From Chloroflexota bacterium (GTDB lineage Bacteria; Chloroflexota; UBA11872), in contig JAPPFO010000060.1 in assembly GCA_028875175.1 (NCBI GenBank), positions 1 through 12,491 of the forward strand: a stretch of 12,491 bases of DNA, read 5' to 3'. How positions within the stretch are numbered: the stretch's first letter is position 1; the number at the start of each line of letters is the position of its first letter. Of this stretch, positions 6,355 to 12,491 are shown piece by piece. The position numbers were made by a program, and so were the translations under genes. The notes beneath the pieces are model-generated. The model saw only the letters and a list, made by a program, of their open reading frames with translations. It was not told the DNA's origin and did no database searches.

Positions 6355-7284
6355 CCGGATCAGCTCGGTATTTCGGCGACGCAGGGCCTCGTCCCGCTGG
6401 TCCTCGGTCCACGAATAGAAGCCCCGACCCGCCGCGGCGCCGGTGCGTCCCGACTCCACCGCTTCGTCGAGCGCCGGCGGCGGCCCGTCGATCGTACTCA
6501 GGTCCGCCGCCAGGTACCTGAAGATCTGCCGGTACACGTCCAGCCCCGCCAGGTCGGCCTGGCCGAAGAGGCCCATCACCGGCATCCGTCGCGCGATGGA
6601 CCCTCGAACCGCGCGGTCGATCTCCTCGGCCGACGCCACGCCCTGCCCGACCAGGTCCATCGCCTCCCGCAGCAGCGCGAACTGCAGGCGGTTGATCAAA
6701 TACCCCGGCATTTCGCGCTCCAACACCACCGGCCACTTACCCAGCCGCTCCAGCAGGTCGCGCACGGCCGCGATGGTGGCGGCGCTGGTTTGCGGCCCCG
6801 GCGCCACCTCTACCGCCGGTATCAAATGTGGCGGCAGGATCCAATCCGCCAGCGCTACCCGCTCGGGCCGCTGGCAGGCCGCGGCGATATCGCTGACGGC
6901 CAGGCTGGACGTGTTGGACAGCAGCAGCGCCGTGGGCGGCGCCGCGCCGTCCAGCCGGGCGAAGACGTTGCGCTTGACCTCCAGATCCTCGGCCACGGCC
7001 TCGAAGACGACCTCGGCCCCTCCGGCGGCGCTCTGCAGATCGCTCGCCGGCGACAGCCGACCAACGATGGCCGGGATGTCCGCCGATTGGATGACGTCCG
7101 CCGCGACTAGATCGTTCGCGTCGGCTTCGGCTTCCGCAATGGCAGCCTGAGCCCGACCGGCCTGCTTGTCATAGATCGCAACCTGGAAGCCGCCGCGCGC
7201 GGCCTCGAGCGCGATGCCGTGACCCATACGTCCCGCACCGACGACGGCGGCGCGTGAACGTGCGCCGGACCGCGTGTCCGTCAC
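6328..7284 (-). CDS. 3-hydroxyacyl-CoA dehydrogenase family protein (L-gulonate dehydrogenase/lambda-crystallin-like) with altered catalytic His
   Basis: A 318-residue protein with the usual two-domain layout. GAGRMGHGIA at 16-25 is the NAD site and Asp39 ends strand 2. NTSSLAVSDIA follows the Rossmann part. The C-terminal helical domain begins with MPGYLINRLQ (192-201, Asn198 conserved) and ends with GRTGAAAGRGFYSW (279-292). The family uses a His-Glu pair in a segment like 'H..NPP..IPLVEV'. Here it reads A146-D147-W-I-L-PPHLIPAVEV, so Glu159 is kept but the His position is Asp147 and the Asn position is Leu150. The enzyme may be inactive or may act on another substrate. Relatives oxidise 3-hydroxyacyl-CoA or L-gulonate with NAD. 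The long upstream open frame to 7920 is not coding: AGGAGGA (7297-7291) sits 6 nt before the GTG at 7284. It is divergent from the next gene. Confidence 0.92.
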   Translation of the reverse strand: MTDTRSGARSRAAVVGAGRMGHGIALEAARGGFQVAIYDKQAGRAQAAIAEAEADANDLVAADVIQSADIPAIVGRLSPASDLQSAAGGAEVVFEAVAEDLEVKRNVFARLDGAAPPTALLLSNTSSLAVSDIAAACQRPERVALADWILPPHLIPAVEVAPGPQTSAATIAAVRDLLERLGKWPVVLEREMPGYLINRLQFALLREAMDLVGQGVASAEEIDRAVRGSIARRMPVMGLFGQADLAGLDVYRQIFRYLAADLSTIDGPPPALDEAVESGRTGAAAGRGFYSWTEDQRDEALRRRNTELIRLLRADRGS

Positions 7285-7290
7285 GTCCAA

Positions 7291-7297
7291 TCCTCCT
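7291..7297 (-). promoter_or_regulatory. Ribosome-binding site fixing the GTG start of the dehydrogenase
   Basis: AGGAGGA on the minus strand, 6 nt before GTG 7284-7282. It decides the start against the ORF extension, which would add about 210 Ser/Arg/Thr-rich residues unlike any dehydrogenase. Confidence 0.85.
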
Positions 7298-7342
7298 CGG
7301 CTATGGTCAATGTGAAGCCAATGCATCCGCAGGCCGCGCCGA

Positions 7343-7348
7343 TATACT
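7343..7348 (+). promoter_or_regulatory. Candidate -10 element, nearly leaderless mRNA
   Basis: TATACT matches five of six bases of the -10 consensus and lies 15 bp before the ATG at 7364. Transcription would begin about 9 nt before the start codon. The gene has no Shine-Dalgarno sequence, consistent with a leaderless or near-leaderless transcript. No good -35 is visible. Confidence 0.35.
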
Positions 7349-7363
7349 GCCGGCAACTCAGCA

Positions 7364-8302
7364 ATGTCTCGACCCGACCCGCTGTCCCCGCCCCCCGGGC
7401 TGCCTGATCCATTTCGCCTCCTTGAGCCGCTCGGCGCGGCCGTTTCCACCGTGGCACAGCCGGGGGCGCTGGCGATAGGGCTTGGCGTCGGCACGATCGC
7501 CGGCGCGCTTGCCGGACTGGCCGGGGGGCTCGTGTTTATCCGGTCGCCGGCAGCCCTGGTGGTGGGACCGCTGGGGGTGGTCCTGGTCCTGGCCCTCTGG
7601 TCGTGCGCGCTCGGCGCCGGGGCGCTGGTGGCGGATCGCGCCTCCGATGAGCGGGACGTCTCGGCTCGGCGCGCGCTGCGGGACGCATGCCGACAGGCGC
7701 CTGCCCTTGTCCTGGCCTCGCTGCCGATTCTGCTGGTCGTGGGCGCGTTGGCCGTGGTGCAGACCGCCGGCTTCGGCTTTACGCGGCCGCCAGACACCGT
7801 CATCACGACCGAGCGACCGGTAGCTTTGATTGCCGCCGTGTTTATCGTCCTGTTTCTGATCGACGCGATCGTGCTGGCCGGCGTCAATGTCTTTCTCTGG
7901 ACGGTGATTCCCCACGTCATCGTCGCGGGTCGTCCCGCCGGCGCGGCCTACAACGACGTTTTGGCCGGCTTACGGGAACGTCCGGCGTGGACCATTACAT
8001 CGATGGCAGGCGTTCTCATCTTGGCAGGAACCGTGACCGGGGTGGGCCTTGGCGGCGTGGTCCTGGCCCTGGCCGCGGTCTCGGCGACTCAACTCGCCGG
8101 TGCAACCGAACTGGTCCTGCTCAGGTTCTACGCGCCGCTGGTCCAAGGTTCATTCGCCGTTTCCGGCGGCGATTTCGTGGCAGTGGTGATGGTCTTCACC
8201 GGCCTGGGGGCGGCAATTGGCGCGGTCACTGGGCTCGGCCACATGTTCGGAGTCGCCGGCGGTACCGGTCTCCTGCGGGCTTCGGCCAATTCCACGCACT
8301 GA
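7364..8302 (+). CDS. Hypothetical six-helix membrane protein
   Basis: A 312-residue protein that I do not recognise as a named family. The N-terminus is a Pro-rich cytoplasmic stretch. About six hydrophobic segments follow: near 35-57, 62-90, 115-135, 148-178, 205-240 and 265-295. A charged Asp/Arg-rich loop (about 92-108, DRASDERDVSARRALRDA) lies between the second and third. This layout, with paired helices and an amphipathic loop, resembles integral membrane domains annotated as DUF-type or glycerophosphodiesterase-membrane-like proteins, but no catalytic motif is visible. It is probably the first gene of an operon with the next two plus-strand genes (gaps of 38 and 33 bp). Start choice rests on the -10-like element just upstream and on position; there is no ribosome site. 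Function unknown. Confidence 0.72.
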   Translation: MSRPDPLSPPPGLPDPFRLLEPLGAAVSTVAQPGALAIGLGVGTIAGALAGLAGGLVFIRSPAALVVGPLGVVLVLALWSCALGAGALVADRASDERDVSARRALRDACRQAPALVLASLPILLVVGALAVVQTAGFGFTRPPDTVITTERPVALIAAVFIVLFLIDAIVLAGVNVFLWTVIPHVIVAGRPAGAAYNDVLAGLRERPAWTITSMAGVLILAGTVTGVGLGGVVLALAAVSATQLAGATELVLLRFYAPLVQGSFAVSGGDFVAVVMVFTGLGAAIGAVTGLGHMFGVAGGTGLLRASANSTH

Positions 8303-8340
8303 ACATCCTGGCCGACCAGAACACCCCCTGGTAACGCGCC

Positions 8341-11121
8341 GTGCCTGAAATTCTGGCCGTGGGACTGGAAGCGGCAGCCGTGGTGCTGGCCATGTCCGCG
8401 GCCTGTCTGCTCGTCGGTTACGGGCTCACTCGTCGCCTCGCACCGCCTGAATTGAAGGCCACGGGATTCCTGCTGGTTCCGCTGGTCGGAGCGGCCGCGC
8501 TGATTGTGGGCGCCTACGCGCTCAATCTCGTCTTGGATCTGCGTATCGCAACGACATTGCTGCTGGGCGCCGGCACCGCGCTGTCAGCCTGGACGGTGCG
8601 GCGGGACGGCTGGTGGCTACCAAGGCCGTCCAAACCGCAAACCGTCGCCCTGGTTGCTGGCGCGCTGCTGCTGATAGCCGCCTTTCTCCCGCACCTGCAC
8701 GGCCGGTCCGGCGCGATGTTAGGACTCAATATCGACGAAGACCTCTACGTCCCCCTGGCCGAGGCCCTGAAGTGGAACACCGTATTCATGCACGGGCTGA
8801 CGGAAGGACCGTTCCAGGAGGAGTTCCAGAGCCTGCGCAATCACTCGCGCGGCTGGGGCTTCCCGTACCTGCTGTCGATTGGGTCAATTGTCTCCAACGC
8901 CCCCGCCTTCCACGCCTACGCCCCGTTGCTGTATCTGCTGCTGGCCGCCAGCGTGCCTGCCGTTTTCGTCTTTGCCCGAACCGGTCTCCAGATGTCCGAA
9001 CGTCCGTCCGGTCTGGCGGCGACGATCTATGCGCTGCACGGCCTGCCGCTCTGGTTCGCCGGCATGGGCTTCGGACCGCACTCGGTAGCGTTCGCGCTCT
9101 TTCCCCTCGCGGCCGCGACGGGGATTGTGGCTCTTCGGCGCGGCGGCACGCGGGCGCTGGCCCTGGCCGCACTCGTGAGCGCCGCGCTGCTGGTCTCGTA
9201 CTTCTGGGCCATCTCGGCCGTCTATCTGGCCGCGGCGGCAATGCTGGTCGCGGTATTGGCCATTACGGGCGGACATCGCCTGACGACGCTGCGGCGCGCC
9301 GTGGCCCTGGGCGCGGGAACGGCCATCCTGGGCGCTCCCGGACTCGCCTGGCTCCTGGTGTGGGCGCTGCCACAGCTTGTCAACATCGCGGGCGATCTGA
9401 ACGGGCAGTTCGGCAACGCCTGGGGCGACCGGCAATTCGCCAACGTGGAACTGGCCTTTGGCTTGGAGGCTTACCGCCTGATTCCGCGCGACGGCCCGCT
9501 CGAGTCGGTGCTGGGGGCGGACGGCAGCAACGCGTTGGAAGCTCTGCTGGGCGCGCTGTTTTGGCCCGCGCTGGCCCTGGCGTTGCTGGGCGCGCTCACC
9601 GTACGCGGCGATCAGCGCGTCACGCTGGCGCTTGCCGCGGGGTTCGCCGGGTTCATGTTCTGGGTCGCGGCGGGCGCGGGCTATCACTATGGGCACTTCA
9701 AGAACCTGTCCTACGTAACGTTCCTGGTTGCGGTTCTCCTGGCGTCGGGCATCGCGAACATTTATCACGGCGAGTTCAAGCTCTGGAACGATGCAGCGAG
9801 CCGCCGTCTCGAGGCGCGGCTGGCGCCCATTGAGCCCGCCCTCAGCCGTGTCGCCCTCGCCATCCTGACCGTCCTTTCGCTGGCCCTGATCTACAACACC
9901 TACCTCAGCGTCTGGTGGAATTGGCAAGGCGTGGGCTGGAACGTCGAGCGCCGCATCGCCCATGACGGACGGGCCGTGGCCGACCGGGTTCCGCCGGGCA
10001 GCCGCGTGTACTTCGGTCCGCATCTGACCTACCCGGTTCCCGAGGCCCGGCGGCGGCTAAGCGACCACGTATTGGGCTTCCACTTCCCGAGTCATCAGGC
10101 CTCCGCCTGGGCTGCCCGAACCCGCAGCGTGTGGACGGGCCTGCTGGTTGGACGCGAGCTGCGCGGCTTTGCGAGCGCGCCGGCGTTTCCCTACACACAG
10201 CTGACCGATACGAACATTGACTACCTGGTACTCAACGGCACCGACGATCCGCGCACTCACGGTCTGTTGGCATCCGATGCGATCCATATCACGCCCTACT
10301 GGACGGTCTACCAGACCGCACCGACGCGGCGGCTCACGGCCAATGACCTGGGCAACGTCCTCGGCACGCTGGATATCCCGGTCGACGGCAGCTTGAAGCT
10401 AGGTCTGCGTGATGACCGACTGGCGACCGGGGCCCACCTGCAACCCGCCGGCGATCCCATCCTGTTCGGCGTGGTTGCCGCCACTCCCGGAGTTATCACC
10501 GTCGGTCCGGCCGAGGTCGCCGTCGCTCAGGGGCTTACCTGGATCACCGCCCCGCCAATCACCGATTCCGTGCTGGGGATAGGTGCGGTGGGCAGCGGAT
10601 TCCGGCCTCAGATTGTCGCGGCGAGGTTGACCCCCGAGGCCGCGGGGACGCCTGTAACAGCCGAGCACATCACGCGCCACGTCATCTCAATTGACGTGCG
10701 CGCGCACGACGGCGTCGTCAGCGGCGTCATCATCACCGCCAACCCAACCGGCACCGGAGGCAACCTGGGTCTGGGTTACCACGAGAGTCCGCGCAACGAT
10801 GCGCGAGCCTCGCATGGCTTCTGGCAGAGCACCGCCCACATCACCGCGCCGGCGCAGCGGACTGAGTTTCACTACGACCCGGTAACTCGTACCTTCAGAG
10901 AAACGGTCGACGGTCGGAACTATCCGCCGCGGGTAGCCCGCCAGACGGAGCCTACCGGCGACTACCGGCTGAGCCTGCAGCTGTCGCGCGGCCGGATTGA
11001 CGACCTGTCGATCCCGCTCATCGACTACCACCTACAAGTTGGCGTACTCGAGGTGGCCCAACCCTTCCGCCAGACCTACGTCTTCGACCTGCCGATCCGT
11101 CCCCTGCTGGACTGGCAGTAG
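8341..11121 (+). CDS. Large membrane protein, GT-C glycosyltransferase-like, with beta-rich C-terminal region
   Basis: A 926-residue protein from a GTG at 8341 without a clear ribosome site. Residues about 5-520 hold some 13-14 hydrophobic helices. After the fourth helix comes a long loop with N130-I-D-E-D134-LYVPLAEALKWN. An acidic motif in an early external loop is typical of GT-C enzymes using polyprenyl-phosphate sugars, so a lipid-linked-sugar glycosyltransferase is the best guess. Another long loop lies at about 346-397, and HYGHFKNLSY (449-458) precedes late helices. After the last helix (about 499-519) a soluble part begins. Residues about 545-670 look alpha/beta (PPGSRVYFGPH..., NIDYLVLNG). 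Residues about 690-926 are rich in beta-strand-like alternation with Gly and Pro, suggesting one or two beta-sandwich domains, presumably outside the membrane. It is the middle gene of the probable operon. Exact family and substrate are unknown. Confidence 0.85.
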   Translation: MPEILAVGLEAAAVVLAMSAACLLVGYGLTRRLAPPELKATGFLLVPLVGAAALIVGAYALNLVLDLRIATTLLLGAGTALSAWTVRRDGWWLPRPSKPQTVALVAGALLLIAAFLPHLHGRSGAMLGLNIDEDLYVPLAEALKWNTVFMHGLTEGPFQEEFQSLRNHSRGWGFPYLLSIGSIVSNAPAFHAYAPLLYLLLAASVPAVFVFARTGLQMSERPSGLAATIYALHGLPLWFAGMGFGPHSVAFALFPLAAATGIVALRRGGTRALALAALVSAALLVSYFWAISAVYLAAAAMLVAVLAITGGHRLTTLRRAVALGAGTAILGAPGLAWLLVWALPQLVNIAGDLNGQFGNAWGDRQFANVELAFGLEAYRLIPRDGPLESVLGADGSNALEALLGALFWPALALALLGALTVRGDQRVTLALAAGFAGFMFWVAAGAGYHYGHFKNLSYVTFLVAVLLASGIANIYHGEFKLWNDAASRRLEARLAPIEPALSRVALAILTVLSLALIYNTYLSVWWNWQGVGWNVERRIAHDGRAVADRVPPGSRVYFGPHLTYPVPEARRRLSDHVLGFHFPSHQASAWAARTRSVWTGLLVGRELRGFASAPAFPYTQLTDTNIDYLVLNGTDDPRTHGLLASDAIHITPYWTVYQTAPTRRLTANDLGNVLGTLDIPVDGSLKLGLRDDRLATGAHLQPAGDPILFGVVAATPGVITVGPAEVAVAQGLTWITAPPITDSVLGIGAVGSGFRPQIVAARLTPEAAGTPVTAEHITRHVISIDVRAHDGVVSGVIITANPTGTGGNLGLGYHESPRNDARASHGFWQSTAHITAPAQRTEFHYDPVTRTFRETVDGRNYPPRVARQTEPTGDYRLSLQLSRGRIDDLSIPLIDYHLQVGVLEVAQPFRQTYVFDLPIRPLLDWQ

Positions 11122-11154
11122 GCTCGGGTTCCGTCCCGCCCCGGGGTTCGCCAG

Positions 11155-12039
11155 ATGGCGCTCAAGTTCCCACGCTACGTGCTCTCCGGGGTCGCCTTCC
11201 CGGGCCACTCTTCCGCCGACCTCGTCGCGGAGGCCAGGGCGCTGGACCTGGACGCCATCGATCTCGTCATTGCCCCTGGCGGCCAGGTGGATCCGTCCGA
11301 TGCCATCGACCTGATCGAGGTCACCGTTGACTGCGCCGATGCGGGCGTCCGGGTCGTCATGGTGACCACCAACCTGACCTCGCCGTTCGACGACCACGCC
11401 GAAGACGTCCACCGCGGCTGCGAGGAAGCACGGGTTCCGTATATTCGCTATGGCGCCTGGGCGAGACTCGACGGCGCGTCCTACCTGGACTCTCTGCAAG
11501 CCGCCCGCGCCGGGCTGCGCGGCCTGGAAACGATCTGCCGCCGCCACAACCTGCGGGCGCTCGTGCGCGAACTGCCCGGATCCCTCCAGGAACAGTCGGG
11601 CCATGCCGCCGCTCTGCTGCATGGTCGCCTGCCCGGCTACGTGGGCATGTGCCTCGCCCCGGGCGCGCTCGGCCCCATTCTTCCCGAAGCCTGGCGGCTG
11701 GACCTCGACGCCCTGGGCGAGCACGTGCAGGCCCTCAGCATCACCAACTCAGCCGTCGTGGCCGGGCCAGACGGATGGTCACGAACTTCCGCCACCCTTG
11801 CGGACGGCGTCGCTGACTGGCCGGACCTGCTCAGCGCCGTTACCCAACGCGAAATCGACGTCTTGGCCATTCTCGAAGGCGATTACCACGCCGGCGCCAT
11901 CTGGGGCCACGACCCCGACCCGGCGCCCAACCCACGCGAACTGCTCAAGAACGACCTGCGCCTGGTCCGCCGGTACCTTGGCAATCGTCCGGTCCGGCGT
12001 CAGTCCAATAAACCGCGGCGCTGGTTCAGGCCGCGCTAA
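11155..12039 (+). CDS. Sugar phosphate isomerase/epimerase-like TIM-barrel protein (xylose isomerase-like), incomplete metal site
   Basis: A 294-residue cytoplasmic protein that fits the AP-endonuclease-2/xylose isomerase-like barrel. Alternating strands and helices run from YVLSGVAFPG (8-17) through AIDLVIAPGG (34-43), VRVVMVTTN (65-73) and VPYIRYGAWA (94-103). Then come NLRALVRELPGS (132-143), GYVGMCLAPGALG (161-173), VQALSITNSA (191-200) and IDVLAILEGDYH (234-245). In active relatives the last four strands each give one metal ligand: Glu, Asp (with a nearby His), His or Asp, and Glu. Glu139 and Glu241 are at the expected places. The 'D.gH' strand is LAPGA instead and the 'H..D' strand is LSITN. 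It may be non-catalytic or use another chemistry. It follows the membrane gene by 33 bp without a clear ribosome site. The basic tail (about 279-294) is probably disordered. Its TAA overlaps the stop of the convergent small ORF. Confidence 0.88.
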   Translation: MALKFPRYVLSGVAFPGHSSADLVAEARALDLDAIDLVIAPGGQVDPSDAIDLIEVTVDCADAGVRVVMVTTNLTSPFDDHAEDVHRGCEEARVPYIRYGAWARLDGASYLDSLQAARAGLRGLETICRRHNLRALVRELPGSLQEQSGHAAALLHGRLPGYVGMCLAPGALGPILPEAWRLDLDALGEHVQALSITNSAVVAGPDGWSRTSATLADGVADWPDLLSAVTQREIDVLAILEGDYHAGAIWGHDPDPAPNPRELLKNDLRLVRRYLGNRPVRRQSNKPRRWFRPR

Positions 12040-12245
12040 CCGCAAGCTCCCCACCCGCAGGCGGGACAGCTCAGGCACCGGCCCAGAGGCCGAAGCGGAG
12101 CGCCGCAATCGAAACAAGCGGGCGCGACCCGCGCCCGTTCAAGTGCGTGCGAGCCCTGCATGGCACGCTCGCGCGTCGCCTGCGTGAACGGCTGCCACCC
12201 CTGATTTTGCAGCTTTCGTTCGCCAAATGTTCGTTCGGTATTCAT
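12036..12245 (-). CDS. Small protein with a six-cysteine tail like that of B12-dependent ribonucleotide reductase
   Basis: A 69-residue ORF. The C-terminal third carries C44-x2-C47-x9-C57-x2-C60-x2-C63-x4-C68-G69, ending at the stop. This spacing, including the final Cys-Gly, matches my memory of the C-terminal tail of class II (adenosylcobalamin) ribonucleotide reductases ('CP.CG.........C..C..CGYS.CG'). There the cysteines form a zinc ribbon and shuttle electrons to the active site. No reductase body is present, so this is either a free-standing zinc-ribbon protein or a detached remnant. The N-terminal 40 residues show no recognisable domain. The start is uncertain: Met29 (12161) would give a 41-residue protein, and neither start has a ribosome site. 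The stop codon (CTA at 12036-12038) overlaps the TAA of the convergent barrel gene, a layout common for real neighbours. Confidence 0.55.
   Translation of the reverse strand: MNTERTFGERKLQNQGWQPFTQATRERAMQGSHALERARVAPACFDCGAPLRPLGRCLSCPACGWGACG
12215..12237. repeat. Tandem 8-bp direct repeat TTCGTTCG
   Basis: TTCGTTCG occurs at 12215-12222 and again at 12230-12237, with a 15-bp period; a related GTTCGC lies at 12265-12270. Read on the minus strand inside the small ORF it encodes two Glu-Arg pairs. If that ORF starts at Met29 instead, the repeats would be upstream and could be a binding site. Only the repetition is observed. Confidence 0.45.
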
Positions 12246-12400
12246 ATGGTGATCGTATCAGCTTGTTCGCTTTTCGTCAGGTCAACGATTCTCGAGCTGC
12301 GTTTCGTCTCGACCCGGGGGATTGCGTTCGCCCTGGCTACGCGCCCGCACAACCGCCGCAGCTCACGGTCGCCCTGAATGCGCACGAGGAATCGGTCACA

Positions 12401-12491
12401 ATGCGGAGTGTCCGCACGACCGGAAAGTCCCTGGAAATGCTGAACAAGGCGGCCGCCGATCTGCTTGAGGGCTTTGCCGATGCGCTGGAGA
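12401..12491 (+). CDS. Possible start of a further protein, partial at the right edge
   Basis: An open frame starts at ATG 12401 and runs off the window for 30 codons. GAGGA (12386-12390) lies 10 nt upstream, a slightly long but workable spacing. The visible residues contain SLEMLNKAAADLLEGFADAL, which would form an amphipathic helix. The same frame is open back to an ATG at 12227 and no stop occurs until 12185-12187, so a longer N-terminus is possible. No family can be named from 30 residues. Between the barrel gene and this start (12040-12400) the only other content is the small cysteine-tail ORF. Confidence 0.32.
   Translation, partial: MRSVRTTGKSLEMLNKAAADLLEGFADALE

Noticed and set aside
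7285..7920. N-terminal extension of the dehydrogenase frame to 7920
   Set aside because: The extension is Ser/Arg/Thr-rich and non-globular, lies over the divergent membrane gene, and a strong ribosome site marks GTG 7284.
8613..9833. A 406-codon plus-strand frame inside the 926-residue membrane gene
   Set aside because: Arg-rich shadow with no motif; the main frame gives regular hydrophobic helices.

Overview
The window is GC-rich bacterial DNA. Sulfatase-fold, GH172-type, SDR, acyl-CoA dehydrogenase-type and sugar-isomerase-type genes sit side by side, many with GTG starts. From general familiarity this resembles environmental Chloroflexota (marine, soil or sponge-associated lineages). No marker gene is present, so the taxonomic guess is only an inference.

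Layout, left to right. (1) A minus-strand gene runs off the left edge; it is the N-terminal half of a DUF2961/GH172 glycosidase. (2) An AT-richer leader of about 370 bp carries an imperfect inverted repeat. (3) A class II Fic adenylyltransferase follows, with a built-in inhibitory motif. (4) Next is an alkaline phosphatase-superfamily 'sulfatase' with threonine where the Cys/Ser precursor of formylglycine should be. (5) An extended SDR related to SDR-type L-threonine 3-dehydrogenase/nucleotide-sugar epimerases is preceded by a perfect 13-bp palindrome. (6) A 12-helix MATE/flippase-fold protein with a visible internal repeat converges, with a 27-bp overlap, on (7) a minus-strand 3-hydroxyacyl-CoA/L-gulonate dehydrogenase-like protein whose catalytic His is replaced. 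(8) Diverging from that is a probable three-gene plus-strand operon: a six-helix membrane protein, a 926-residue GT-C-like membrane protein with a large beta-rich C-terminal region, and a xylose isomerase-like TIM-barrel protein that seems to lack two of four metal ligands. (9) The right end holds a tiny minus-strand ORF ending in a six-cysteine tail like that of B12-dependent ribonucleotide reductase, and possibly the start of another plus-strand gene.

Several genes fit carbohydrate or glycan handling: GH172, the sulfatase-fold hydrolase, the SDR, the flippase-fold transporter, the GT-C-like protein and the TIM barrel. They lie on both strands in several transcription units, so one pathway is not demonstrated. 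I found no rRNA, tRNA, CRISPR array, transposase or convincing new multi-gene defence system. The recurring oddity is four enzymes of known folds (sulfatase-like, 3HCDH-like, TIM barrel and, more weakly, the SDR) whose signature active-site positions are altered.
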